Assembly: GCF_901687125.1 (NCBI RefSeq)
Contig: NZ_CABFJY010000048.1
Span: 59,103-123,102, forward strand
Source of the DNA: Actinobacillus vicugnae
Lineage (GTDB): Bacteria > Pseudomonadota > Gammaproteobacteria > Enterobacterales > Pasteurellaceae
Direction: 5' to 3'
Length of the DNA stretch: 64,000 nt
The translations under genes were made by a program, and so were the position numbers. Positions 46,218 through 54,804 of the stretch are shown one piece after another. Position 1 is the stretch's first letter, and the number at the start of each line of letters is the position of its first letter. Under the pieces are notes generated by a model. The model was not told the origin of the DNA. It saw only the letters and a list, made by a program, of their open reading frames with translations, and made no database searches.

Positions 46218-47990
46218 ATGATTTTAAAAAAACTCGGTACAACACTAGCGGTCTGTTTTTCGCTATTTTTTACAAAAGCATTTGCGGCTGATACTTATAG
46301 CGTTCTGGCTTATCACTCTGTGGTAGATGAAAGTGCACCTAAAGATCAACGCCTTTATGTTTCACAAACGATTACTTCACAACAGCTCATTGCTCACTTT
46401 AACTGGTTTAAATCACAGGGCTATAACGTTGTGAGCTGGCAGCAAGTCATTGATGCTGAAAAAGGAAAAGCCCCCTTACCACCGAAAGCAGTGGTGATGT
46501 CGTTTGATGATGGTTATGAAACCATGTATAGCGTGATTTTCCCGCTGTTAAAAGCCTATAACTATCCAGCGGTTTTTGCGCCTGTTTCAAGTTGGATTAG
46601 CACCCCAATGGGGGGCAAAATTCAATACGGTAGTGAAAAGTTAGATCGTGCGAAATTCTTTGCAACTTGGCAGCAAATCGATGAAATGCAAAATAGTGGT
46701 TTAGTTGAAATTGCGTCACACACACATGATTTACACCATGGTGTAAAAGCAAACCCAGGCGGAAGTCAACTTGCTGCAATGATTGCGCCAGAATACAAAA
46801 ATGGTAAATACGAGACAGAAGCAGAGTATCAGTCTCGCTTACTTAACGATATGAAAATGTCGGTGAATTTAATCAAAAAACACACGGGTGTCGCACCACG
46901 AATAATGGTTTGGCCGTATGGGGCATTTAACGATGCAGCGATTAAATTAGCGAAGCAAGCAGGTATGCCGTATCACTTTACCTTAAAAGAAAAAGTGAAT
47001 CATGTCGGGGATACGCATATTGGGCGTTTCTTAATTGATGCGGAATCTAATTTTGCTGTGATTGCAGAGTATTTAAATCGCACTAAAGATCATGATGATG
47101 AGGTTCGGGTACAGCGTGAGCTACACATTGATTTAGATCATGTGTATAGCCCCGATCCCGCACAATTTAAAGTTAACTACGATAATTTAATTAGCAATGT
47201 CGCAAAATATGGAGTAACGGCGGTTTATTTGAAAGCTTATTCAGATCCAGATAACGATGGTGTGATGGATGCGGCTTATTTCCCTAACCCACATTTACCT
47301 GTAAAAGCGGATATTTTCAGTCAAGTTGCTTGGCAGTTAAGAACACGTGCTGGTGTGAAAATTTATGCTTGGATGCCCGCTTCGGTGAATAGTTTACCAA
47401 GTAATATTCGTCGTCCAGAAGTGATGAAATCGCTTTATAAAAATCTTTCACTTTATTCGAAAAGTGATGGCTTATTCTTTGACGCAAAAGAAGGAAAAGA
47501 TACGTGGCTCGCAAATGATTCAGCTTCGATTGAATTTACAAAAGAGTTAAAAACTGTGGCAGAGCCGTATTTGTTCTTTGGTACTCGTCACCAAAAATTA
47601 TTGAGAAATATTAATCCGACCTCAGAAAACTTTAGTCAAGACTTAGTGAAACTCAGTAAAGAATATGACCGTGTGTTAATTGATGCACGTCCTTATTCGT
47701 TAGGAGGTGTAACCACAGAGGCTCAAGCAAAAGATTGGCTAACAGATATTGCACATAGTGTGAAAGCATCAGGCGTGCCAAACAAGAAAGTGTTATTTGA
47801 TTTCTCAATTGTTAATCCGAAAACAACTAAAAACATTTCAACCTCAGAATTAATTAGTTGGATTAAGGTGTTAGAACGTCATGGAATGATGAGCTTTGGA
47901 TATTATCCGAATCGTTATTTATTCGACGCAACAGTTCTGAAAGAAATGAAGCCCTATGTCTCTAGTAACCGAGATATCACAAGGAAGTAG
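46218..47990 (+). CDS. pgaB: Poly-N-acetylglucosamine N-deacetylase PgaB
   Basis: PgaB removes some acetyl groups from PNAG in the periplasm, which is needed for export. The 590-residue product has a family-4 deacetylase domain with SFDDGY (Asp97, Asp98) and IASHTHDLHH (His168, His170, His173), then a C-terminal hydrolase-like PNAG-binding domain from ~300 (HIDLDHVYSPDPAQ, YLKAYSDPDNDGVMD, ADIFSQVAWQLRTRAGVKIYAWMP). Unlike E. coli PgaB, the signal peptide ends AFAADT with no lipobox, and the C-terminal domain is shorter. ATG 46218 is used because GGGTG lies 6 nt upstream; a GTG at 46209 is the alternative. Confidence 0.92.
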   Translation: MILKKLGTTLAVCFSLFFTKAFAADTYSVLAYHSVVDESAPKDQRLYVSQTITSQQLIAHFNWFKSQGYNVVSWQQVIDAEKGKAPLPPKAVVMSFDDGYETMYSVIFPLLKAYNYPAVFAPVSSWISTPMGGKIQYGSEKLDRAKFFATWQQIDEMQNSGLVEIASHTHDLHHGVKANPGGSQLAAMIAPEYKNGKYETEAEYQSRLLNDMKMSVNLIKKHTGVAPRIMVWPYGAFNDAAIKLAKQAGMPYHFTLKEKVNHVGDTHIGRFLIDAESNFAVIAEYLNRTKDHDDEVRVQRELHIDLDHVYSPDPAQFKVNYDNLISNVAKYGVTAVYLKAYSDPDNDGVMDAAYFPNPHLPVKADIFSQVAWQLRTRAGVKIYAWMPASVNSLPSNIRRPEVMKSLYKNLSLYSKSDGLFFDAKEGKDTWLANDSASIEFTKELKTVAEPYLFFGTRHQKLLRNINPTSENFSQDLVKLSKEYDRVLIDARPYSLGGVTTEAQAKDWLTDIAHSVKASGVPNKKVLFDFSIVNPKTTKNISTSELISWIKVLERHGMMSFGYYPNRYLFDATVLKEMKPYVSSNRDITRK

Positions 47991-47998
47991 GTGATTTT

Positions 47999-49234
47999 AT
48001 GATTTTAGAAGTATTGAGTTTATTTGTATTCGCTTATCCTGCCGTTATGGCGTTTTATTGGACCGTAGCGGGCGGTGCATATTTTTTATTTAAAGAAAAA
48101 TTAAAGGTTCCTCCTAAGTTTAGTGAAATGAAAAAAGAGGACGTGCCTTTAGTGAGTTTAATGGTTCCTTGCTATAACGAATCAGAGAACTTAGATGAAG
48201 CAGTACCCCATTTATTGAATTTGAAATACCCAAATTACGAGCTGATTTTTATCAATGATGGTAGTCGCGATAATACTGGAGAATTAATTGATAAATGGGC
48301 TAAAACAGATAGCCGTATTGTTGCTTTACACCAAGAAAACTCAGGTAAAGCGAGCGCTTTAAACAACGGATTAAAGATTGCAAAAGGCAAATACGTTGGG
48401 TGTATTGATGGTGATGCTGTATTGGATTATATGGCGCTTGATTATATGGTTCAGGCTTTAGAAGCTAATCAAGAATATGGCGCAGTAACAGGCAACCCTC
48501 GTGTACGCAATCGTAGTACGATTTTAGGGCGTTTACAGGTTTCGGAGTTTAGTTCGATTATCGGTTTGATTAAACGCGCACAATGCTTAATGGGCACGAT
48601 TTTTACTGTGTCTGGTGTATGTTGTTTATTTCGCAAAGACGTGATGTATGAAATCGGTGGTTGGAGTACTAATATGATCACCGAAGATATTGATGTGAGC
48701 TGGAAAATCCAAACGTCAGGTTATGACATTTTCTATGAGCCACGTGCGCTTTGTTGGGTACTCATGCCAGAAACGATTAAAGGATTGTTTAACCAGCGCT
48801 TACGTTGGGCACAAGGTGGTGCGGAAACCATGATGAAATATTTTCCGAAAATATGGCGCTTAAAAAATCGTCGTTTATGGCCAATGTTTGTAGAATATAT
48901 TGTAACCGCTATTTGGGCTGTATCACTTGTTAGTGCAATGATTGCAGGGGTATATCAATTAATTTTTACTGGCGATATCAGTTTGATTAATTGGGGTTCA
49001 TTAAAGCCAAGTATGGCGATTTTATTCATTGCCTTTTTTGCTCAATTGAGTATTAGCCTTTATATCGATAATCGTTATGAAAAAGGGGTAGTAAAGTACG
49101 CTTTCTCGTGTATTTGGTATCCGTGGTGGTATTGGATGCTTAATACCGTGACATTGCTATGTGGTATTCCCAAAGCCATTTTTCGCAATAAATCGAGATT
49201 AGCTGTATGGACAAGCCCAGATAGAGGAGTATAA
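47999..49234 (+). CDS. pgaC: Poly-N-acetylglucosamine synthase PgaC (GT2)
   Basis: PgaC is the inner-membrane processive glycosyltransferase that polymerises N-acetylglucosamine from UDP-GlcNAc. The 411-residue protein has an N-terminal membrane helix, the GT2 core with FINDGSRDNTGE, CIDGDAVLD (DXD-type), ITEDIDVSW (catalytic TED) and QRLRWAQGG (QXXRW), then two to three C-terminal helices. AAGGAAGTAGGTG precedes the ATG. The gene follows pgaB by 8 bp. Confidence 0.96.
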   Translation: MILEVLSLFVFAYPAVMAFYWTVAGGAYFLFKEKLKVPPKFSEMKKEDVPLVSLMVPCYNESENLDEAVPHLLNLKYPNYELIFINDGSRDNTGELIDKWAKTDSRIVALHQENSGKASALNNGLKIAKGKYVGCIDGDAVLDYMALDYMVQALEANQEYGAVTGNPRVRNRSTILGRLQVSEFSSIIGLIKRAQCLMGTIFTVSGVCCLFRKDVMYEIGGWSTNMITEDIDVSWKIQTSGYDIFYEPRALCWVLMPETIKGLFNQRLRWAQGGAETMMKYFPKIWRLKNRRLWPMFVEYIVTAIWAVSLVSAMIAGVYQLIFTGDISLINWGSLKPSMAILFIAFFAQLSISLYIDNRYEKGVVKYAFSCIWYPWWYWMLNTVTLLCGIPKAIFRNKSRLAVWTSPDRGV

Positions 49235-49238
49235 GGAT

Positions 49239-49526
49239 ATGCCAGCACAACAATTACAGAAACTCATGATCATCAATAAAACTAAACAGTTAGGCTGGAA
49301 AATTCGCTTAAAAAGCATGTTTTTAACCGCTTTAACTTGGGCTGTTTGGTTAGCAATGGCATTTATGGTATATGAGTACAAAGAACATATTTTAGATAAC
49401 CCCGTACTAGATGCTTACCACATTGGTGAGGTTATTTTGATTATGTTTGCGATTGTATTTGTATTGATTTTATTCACCATTTGTTGGTCATTTTTAGCGA
49501 AAAGTAGACGTAATCGTCATAAATAA
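49239..49526 (+). CDS. pgaD: PNAG synthesis accessory membrane protein PgaD
   Basis: PgaD is a small partner that stabilises PgaC, and in E. coli the pair responds to cyclic di-GMP. The 95-residue product has two membrane helices (about 27-44 and 62-84) and a basic tail (KSRRNRHK). AAGGAT lies just before the ATG; the gene follows pgaC by 4 bp and ends the operon at a strong terminator. Confidence 0.9.
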   Translation: MPAQQLQKLMIINKTKQLGWKIRLKSMFLTALTWAVWLAMAFMVYEYKEHILDNPVLDAYHIGEVILIMFAIVFVLILFTICWSFLAKSRRNRHK

Positions 49527-49538
49527 TCTAAACCAACG

Positions 49539-49572
49539 CCCCGAGTCATTAAACGTACTCGGGGCTTTTTTA
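49539..49572 (+). terminator. Rho-independent terminator of pgaABCD
   Basis: GCCCCGAGT (49539-49547) pairs with ACTCGGGGC (49558-49566), then TTTTTT. Confidence 0.93.
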
Positions 49573-50263
49573 TCTCTCTTCCCCTAAAAACAAGCGGTTG
49601 AATTTGTCTAAATTTTTGCATTTCCGTCCTTCGTTTGTTTGAGTTTTATTCCCTAAATTTATTCTCGCTAAACATCAGTTCAATAGTTTAAAAAATGAAT
49701 TTGAGAAAGATAGGTATGTATTTTTTTATTTTTATTTGTTCATTTTTTGAAGCAAAAATAGTCTAATTTCATGAATTGGAAAAAAAGTAAATAAAAAAAT
49801 GAACTATTTCTATTCATACATACTCTATCTAAATACTCTATTTATTAGAAATAAGAAATACTACAAAAATACATAATTACCATTTGTGTGTAAATAAATG
49901 TAAATAACAAATAATGTATGGTGGTGAATTTTTATTTAAAATTTTTAATTTTTTTGATTTTTTGAACAGAATAAATTTCTGGTTTTTTTAGTGACTGCCA
50001 TTTCCCTCAATCCCTTTTGCTCTTTATGCTAATTGTAATTATTATCAATCTCAATAATCAGTGGTTTTGCATAAATTTTGTCTGATTTCCTGCTTTTTTA
50101 TGCGTGAATTATGTTACATATTTTTAATCGTCAATGAATTGTAAATTAAAAGCTTGTTGGTCATCTTACTTGATCTAAGTTTACGAATCAGTAAAATCTA
50201 CCGCGCAAGCGATTAATGAACGATCGTTTTGTAGTTCTTTCAAATAATAAGAGGTGTAAATAT
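49573..50263. other. AT-rich gene-free region upstream of the S8 autotransporter
   Basis: About 690 bp with no credible gene on either strand. It holds one uptake-sequence core near 49591, several long A/T runs of the kind silenced by H-NS, and a Fur-box-like site at 50033-50047. It probably carries the control signals for the autotransporter gene. Confidence 0.6.
50033..50047. promoter_or_regulatory. Fur-box-like site
   Basis: TTGTAAT-T-ATTATCA matches the 7-1-7 Fur consensus TGATAAT-n-ATTATCA at 12 of 14 positions. It lies ~215 bp before the autotransporter start codon, so control by iron is only suggested. Confidence 0.45.
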
Positions 50264-53200
50264 ATGAAAATAAAATATTCTGCCTTGGCTATTGCGATTA
50301 TATCTGCAACCGCAAACTATGCTCAGGCCGATAATTTTTCAAACTATATTAAATCTGGTTTATATAATTCAAAATCAGGTTTGGGTTTTTATTCTGGCTA
50401 CCAACCAATCTCATGGTTCAGACCAGTTAGCAGTAATTCAACAACACGAATTACGGATCATACTAGAACAACAAATGACAGTATTATCCGTACCGTAACT
50501 AAAGTTGTGAATGGCGTGACAACTCAAACGATTTATAAGACAGTGAATGGTGTGACTACGGTTACGACAATTGTAGATGGCGTAGTAGTTTCGGAACCTG
50601 ATGTAAATCCACCAGAAAATGAAAATAAGCCTGTTACTGAACCACCAGCGATAGAGCCAGTTGTAAATGAACCAAATCCTGATAACGGAAATGAGCCAGT
50701 AACTGAACCAGTTATAGATGTTCCAAGCCCAGGAAATGAAAATGGCCCAACTACCGAACCACCAGAAGTTGAGCCAGAGAAGCCAGTAGTAGAACCGATT
50801 GCAGACGATACTCCTATTAGCCCTTCGTTACCTATTGTAATCAAGCCAACGAAACCGTCAAGTCCAACTTCTCCAATAGTGGCGAGAAATGTACCGAAAA
50901 CAGGTGTTGTTTGGAATGATTCTTCTCGTGGTTATGACCCAGAAGATCCGAATAATAAGGCTAATGTAAAGCTAACGGGGACGGGCGTAACTATCGCAGT
51001 CGTAGATAGTGGTTTTAACAACCCAACTGTCGCAAGAGATATTACCAATAAATTCGGTGCGCGTGGCACAATCTTAAACACTGGTCGTTATGCTCCATCA
51101 AATGCAACCCATGGCATTCAAGTGGCAGAAATGGCTGGCGGTAATACTGTTAATGGTGTTGCCCCAGGTGCTAACCTATTGCTGGCAGATATCACGAAAG
51201 TAAATGCGAATGGTTCTACAAGTCTTTTAGCCAGTTCAGATATTTATCATCAATTATGGAATAGCGGTGCGCGAATTTTTAACCAATCTTATGGTATGCG
51301 TAAACAAGTAACCGATTTTAATGATAACCCTCGTTCTGCGTATTACTATGGTTATCAGTTTGATCAAAACATTTTAGATTTCTATACCAAAGCGGTAGAT
51401 AACGGTGGCTTATTTGTATGGGCTGCGGGTAACAGCCGTGGTGATCGTGAATCATCTCCACAAGCAGCGCTTCCATATTTTGAAACACAATTAGAAAAAG
51501 GTTGGTTATCAGTTGTTGCATTAGCTGCACGTGATAACGGTCGTTTAGGTGATTTCTCATGGTCTAATTTATTACCGTATTCACAAGCAGGTGTAGCGAA
51601 AAACTGGACAATCTCTGCAATGGGTGATTATGTATTTAATATAAAAGGTAGTAACTACATCGCAAGTGGTTCTTCTTTTGCAGCACCAGCGGTAACAGGT
51701 ACAGCAGCATTAGTTAAACAAAAATATCCGTGGATGGACGGTAACCTAATTAAGCAGTCAATTTTAACAACGGCAACCGATATTGGTGCTCACGGTGTGG
51801 ATGATGTATATGGTTGGGGCTTATTAGACGTTGAAAAAGCAGTTAAAGGTCCTGCTCGTTTCGATAGCCGTATCACACTTGGTGAAGACGTAAATGTTAC
51901 GATCCCACAAGGTAGCTATGCATTTGAGAATGATATTGCAGGTGACGTGGGCTTAGTGAAAAACGGTCAAGGTGAATTAGTGCTGACAGGTGCAAGTTCA
52001 TTTACAGGTGATACAACCCTAAATGAAGGTGCGATCACGATTAACGGTAAAAGTTATGGTTCTGCAGTAAATGTTGGTAGAAACGGTACTTTAGTTGCGA
52101 ATAATACCGTGTTATCAAACGGCGTGAGCAATGACGGCGTTGTGGTGAATAATGGCGAGACTGTCATTGAAAACGGCTATGAAGCATCATCTCATGCGAC
52201 TTTAGTTTCAAACTTAGATTCTAAATTATCGGTAAAAGGCGGTGTGGATTTAAATAATTCAACATTAGTGCTGACTTCAGAAAAAGATGGTCAAGCGCAA
52301 TATATTACGTCGAAAGGCGTAACGACTGAAGCAATTAGCTCAGACAGCGTAATTAATGGCGACTTCGGTATTGTAGAAACCACTACTGGCTTATTAAATG
52401 CAACGGTGGCAAAGACCGCTGATAATAAAGTAGCGGCAATATTAAGCCGTCAAAATGTTGAAAGCTTTGTCGCAGCAAGCGAAGCAAGTGATGCAATGAC
52501 GGAAAGTGTTGCGAGCAACTTAGAAAATTCATTCGCTGCATTAGATCGTCAAATTGATGCAAATAATACAACAAATTTGACCGCTTTCGCACAGGATGCT
52601 GCGCTACTACAAAATAGCCTGGCATCAGTTTCAGCAGGTCAGACAGCGGTGTTAGATAGTCTTTCTGGTCAAATTTATGCATCAGCACAAGCGCTAACAT
52701 TCCAAAATGCAGAAACTGTTAATAAAGATTTAACCAACCGTCTCACTATGCTGGGGACATTAAACAATGCAGATAGCACTGCAGGTGTTTGGGTATCAGG
52801 AATCTATGGTAACGGTAAGTTAAAAGAAAATGGTTTTGGTGAAGGTAAAACGAAAACTTACGCAGGTCAAATCGGTTTCGATAAATTAGTAAGCGATAAC
52901 TTTATTTTAGGTACTGCAGTAAATTACTCAACGGCAGATGTAAGTTTCAACCGCTATGGTGGTAAATCAGATGCAAAAGGCGTAGGCGTATCATTATACG
53001 GTCGTTGGAGCGATAAAAATGCACCTTGGTATTTACAAGGTCGGGTAGGTTACGGCTGGATTGATTCAGATGTGGAACGTACCATAATCTTAGATGAAAA
53101 CCACAGCAGTAGAGCGAAAATCAATCATAAAGATAAAGTGATCTCAGGTTACTTAGAAACAGGCTACGACTTCAAACAAGGTAACTTCACATTCACGCCA

Positions 53201-53617
53201 TACATTGGTGTGAGCCATGATGTGGTAAAACGTGGTGCATTCAGTGAAACTAACAGCCAATTTGGTTTAACTGCAAACAAAGCGACTTACCAACAAACAA
53301 GTGGATTAGCGGGTGTACGTATGTCACAAGCAATCAATTTTGATAGTGGTGTGAAAACAACCTTACAAGGATATGTAAACCATCAAACAGCATTTAATAA
53401 TGAAGATTTAAGCTTCAATGCAAGTTATACAGGTTTACAAAATGCAGATTTCCGTGTGAAAGGTATTGGTCTGGCGAAAAATAAAACATGGGTAGGTGTT
53501 GGCGCGCTAACTGAATTCACACCGAATACTGCGTGGTATTTAAATTATGACTTAAAACTTGAGCACGAGAAAGGTAAAAATAACGTGTTATCAACGGGGG
53601 TGCGTATAAGCTTTTAA
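50264..53617 (+). CDS. Subtilisin-like serine protease autotransporter (AasP/Ssa1-like)
   Basis: This 1117-residue type V secreted protease has a signal peptide (to AQA, residue ~22), then VNGVTT-type short repeats (~80-105) and a Pro/Glu/Asn-rich stretch (~112-205). The S8 protease domain has its triad intact: Asp248 (VAVVDSG-like IAVVDSGF), His283 (ATHGIQVAEM) and Ser471 (GSSFAAPAV), with Asn390 for the oxyanion hole. A PATR-type passenger repeat (LVKNGQGELVLTGASSFTGDTTL) follows near 560-580, and an autotransporter barrel forms the last ~280 residues ending SF. AasP of A. pleuropneumoniae matures other surface proteins; that role is inferred here. ATG 50264 has AAGAGGTG upstream. Confidence 0.93.
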   Translation: MKIKYSALAIAIISATANYAQADNFSNYIKSGLYNSKSGLGFYSGYQPISWFRPVSSNSTTRITDHTRTTNDSIIRTVTKVVNGVTTQTIYKTVNGVTTVTTIVDGVVVSEPDVNPPENENKPVTEPPAIEPVVNEPNPDNGNEPVTEPVIDVPSPGNENGPTTEPPEVEPEKPVVEPIADDTPISPSLPIVIKPTKPSSPTSPIVARNVPKTGVVWNDSSRGYDPEDPNNKANVKLTGTGVTIAVVDSGFNNPTVARDITNKFGARGTILNTGRYAPSNATHGIQVAEMAGGNTVNGVAPGANLLLADITKVNANGSTSLLASSDIYHQLWNSGARIFNQSYGMRKQVTDFNDNPRSAYYYGYQFDQNILDFYTKAVDNGGLFVWAAGNSRGDRESSPQAALPYFETQLEKGWLSVVALAARDNGRLGDFSWSNLLPYSQAGVAKNWTISAMGDYVFNIKGSNYIASGSSFAAPAVTGTAALVKQKYPWMDGNLIKQSILTTATDIGAHGVDDVYGWGLLDVEKAVKGPARFDSRITLGEDVNVTIPQGSYAFENDIAGDVGLVKNGQGELVLTGASSFTGDTTLNEGAITINGKSYGSAVNVGRNGTLVANNTVLSNGVSNDGVVVNNGETVIENGYEASSHATLVSNLDSKLSVKGGVDLNNSTLVLTSEKDGQAQYITSKGVTTEAISSDSVINGDFGIVETTTGLLNATVAKTADNKVAAILSRQNVESFVAASEASDAMTESVASNLENSFAALDRQIDANNTTNLTAFAQDAALLQNSLASVSAGQTAVLDSLSGQIYASAQALTFQNAETVNKDLTNRLTMLGTLNNADSTAGVWVSGIYGNGKLKENGFGEGKTKTYAGQIGFDKLVSDNFILGTAVNYSTADVSFNRYGGKSDAKGVGVSLYGRWSDKNAPWYLQGRVGYGWIDSDVERTIILDENHSSRAKINHKDKVISGYLETGYDFKQGNFTFTPYIGVSHDVVKRGAFSETNSQFGLTANKATYQQTSGLAGVRMSQAINFDSGVKTTLQGYVNHQTAFNNEDLSFNASYTGLQNADFRVKGIGLAKNKTWVGVGALTEFTPNTAWYLNYDLKLEHEKGKNNVLSTGVRISF

Positions 53618-53661
53618 TCAGAACATACTCTAAATTTACATACATATTTCTTTCCATTAAT

Positions 53662-53699
53662 AAAATAGGTACAAACAAGAGGTTTGTACCTATTTTTTT
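53662..53699 (+). terminator. Terminator of the S8 autotransporter gene
   Basis: AAAATAGGTACAAAC (53662-53676) pairs perfectly with GTTTGTACCTATTTT (53682-53696), then TTTT. Confidence 0.92.
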
Positions 53700-53729
53700 A
53701 TCTGAGATGCACCTATTCAAGCAAAAGAG

Positions 53730-53771
53730 AAGCGGTCGAATTTGCAAAATGTTTTACCCATTCGACCGCTT
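53730..53771. terminator. Uptake-sequence inverted repeat after tpiA
   Basis: AAGCGGTCGAAT (53730-53741) pairs with ATTCGACCGCTT (53760-53771). It stands just past the tpiA stop on the minus strand. Confidence 0.78.
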
Positions 53772-53789
53772 GCTAACCTATTGAATTAA

Positions 53790-54560
53790 TTAAGCTTTTG
53801 CTTTTTCAGCTGCTTTTACGATTACCGCAAACGCAGGTGCTTTTAATGACGCGCCACCCACTAATGCGCCATCAATATCTGGTTGAGTAAATAATTCTGC
53901 TGCATTCGCATCGTTTACTGAACCACCGTATTGGATGAGCACTTGGTCTGCAACTGCTTGTGATTTTGCTGCAATGTGACCACGGATAAATGCGTGTACT
54001 GCTTGAGCTTGCGCTGGCGTTGCTGATTTACCTGTACCAATTGCCCAGATTGGTTCGTATGCGATTACCGCACCGTTGAATGCTTCAACGCCTAATGCAT
54101 TAATCACTGCATCAATTTGTTTTGCACATACTGCTTCAGTTTGACCCGCTTCATTTTCGGCTTCCGTTTCACCGATACATAACACTGGTACTAAGCCCGC
54201 TGCTTTTAATGCACCAAATTTTTTCGCAATAAAGTCATCGCTTTCTTTGTGATAAGTACGGCGCTCTGAGTGACCGATAATGATATATTTTGCACCGAAG
54301 TCTTTTAACATTTCTGTTGAAATATCACCTGTAAATGCACCTTGTACATTTACGTCTACGTTTTGTGCACCAAGAGCAATCACTGATTGATCTGCAAGCG
54401 CTGCTTCCGCTTCAGCTAAATACATTACTGGTGGAGCGATCGCAACATCACAGCCTTTAACATCCGCTAATTCTGCTTTTAAGCCAGCGATTAACTCTTG
54501 AGTAAATGCTTTGCTACCGTTTAATTTCCAGTTACCCATTACAAGTGGACGACGTGCCAT
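53790..54560 (-). CDS. tpiA: Triosephosphate isomerase
   Basis: TpiA interconverts dihydroxyacetone phosphate and glyceraldehyde-3-phosphate in glycolysis. The 256-residue TIM barrel shows GNWKLNGS near the N-terminus (Asn and Lys of the active site), [13 protein letters not shown] (catalytic His), and [22 protein letters not shown] (catalytic Glu and loop 6). The ATG has AGGAGAAGT upstream. It is a housekeeping gene lying alone between two autotransporter genes, transcribed against both. Confidence 0.97.
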   Translation of the reverse strand: MARRPLVMGNWKLNGSKAFTQELIAGLKAELADVKGCDVAIAPPVMYLAEAEAALADQSVIALGAQNVDVNVQGAFTGDISTEMLKDFGAKYIIIGHSERRTYHKESDDFIAKKFGALKAAGLVPVLCIGETEAENEAGQTEAVCAKQIDAVINALGVEAFNGAVIAYEPIWAIGTGKSATPAQAQAVHAFIRGHIAAKSQAVADQVLIQYGGSVNDANAAELFTQPDIDGALVGGASLKAPAFAVIVKAAEKAKA

Positions 54561-54804
54561 TTTACTTCTCCTATTGAGTGTGAATATAAAAAATATAAGT
54601 GGTGCGAACTATATCAAATTTTGACAAAGAATTTGATTGTTTTCTGAAAGAATTGCGATTTGAGTCAAGTTTAAGATGACGTTATAACAATAAAGCATAA
54701 CAAAATTTTAATTATGACAAAAAAGTCTAGATAAAGTTCTATCTTTTTTTTGAAAATTTTATAGAATTCCGCCCTCCTTACTGGTCGGATAATTTAGGAA
54801 TGAT

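Noticed and set aside
50533..50844. Reverse-strand frame opposite the Pro/Glu-rich part of the autotransporter
   Set aside because: It is a low-complexity mirror of the repeat region, with no ribosome site or start context.
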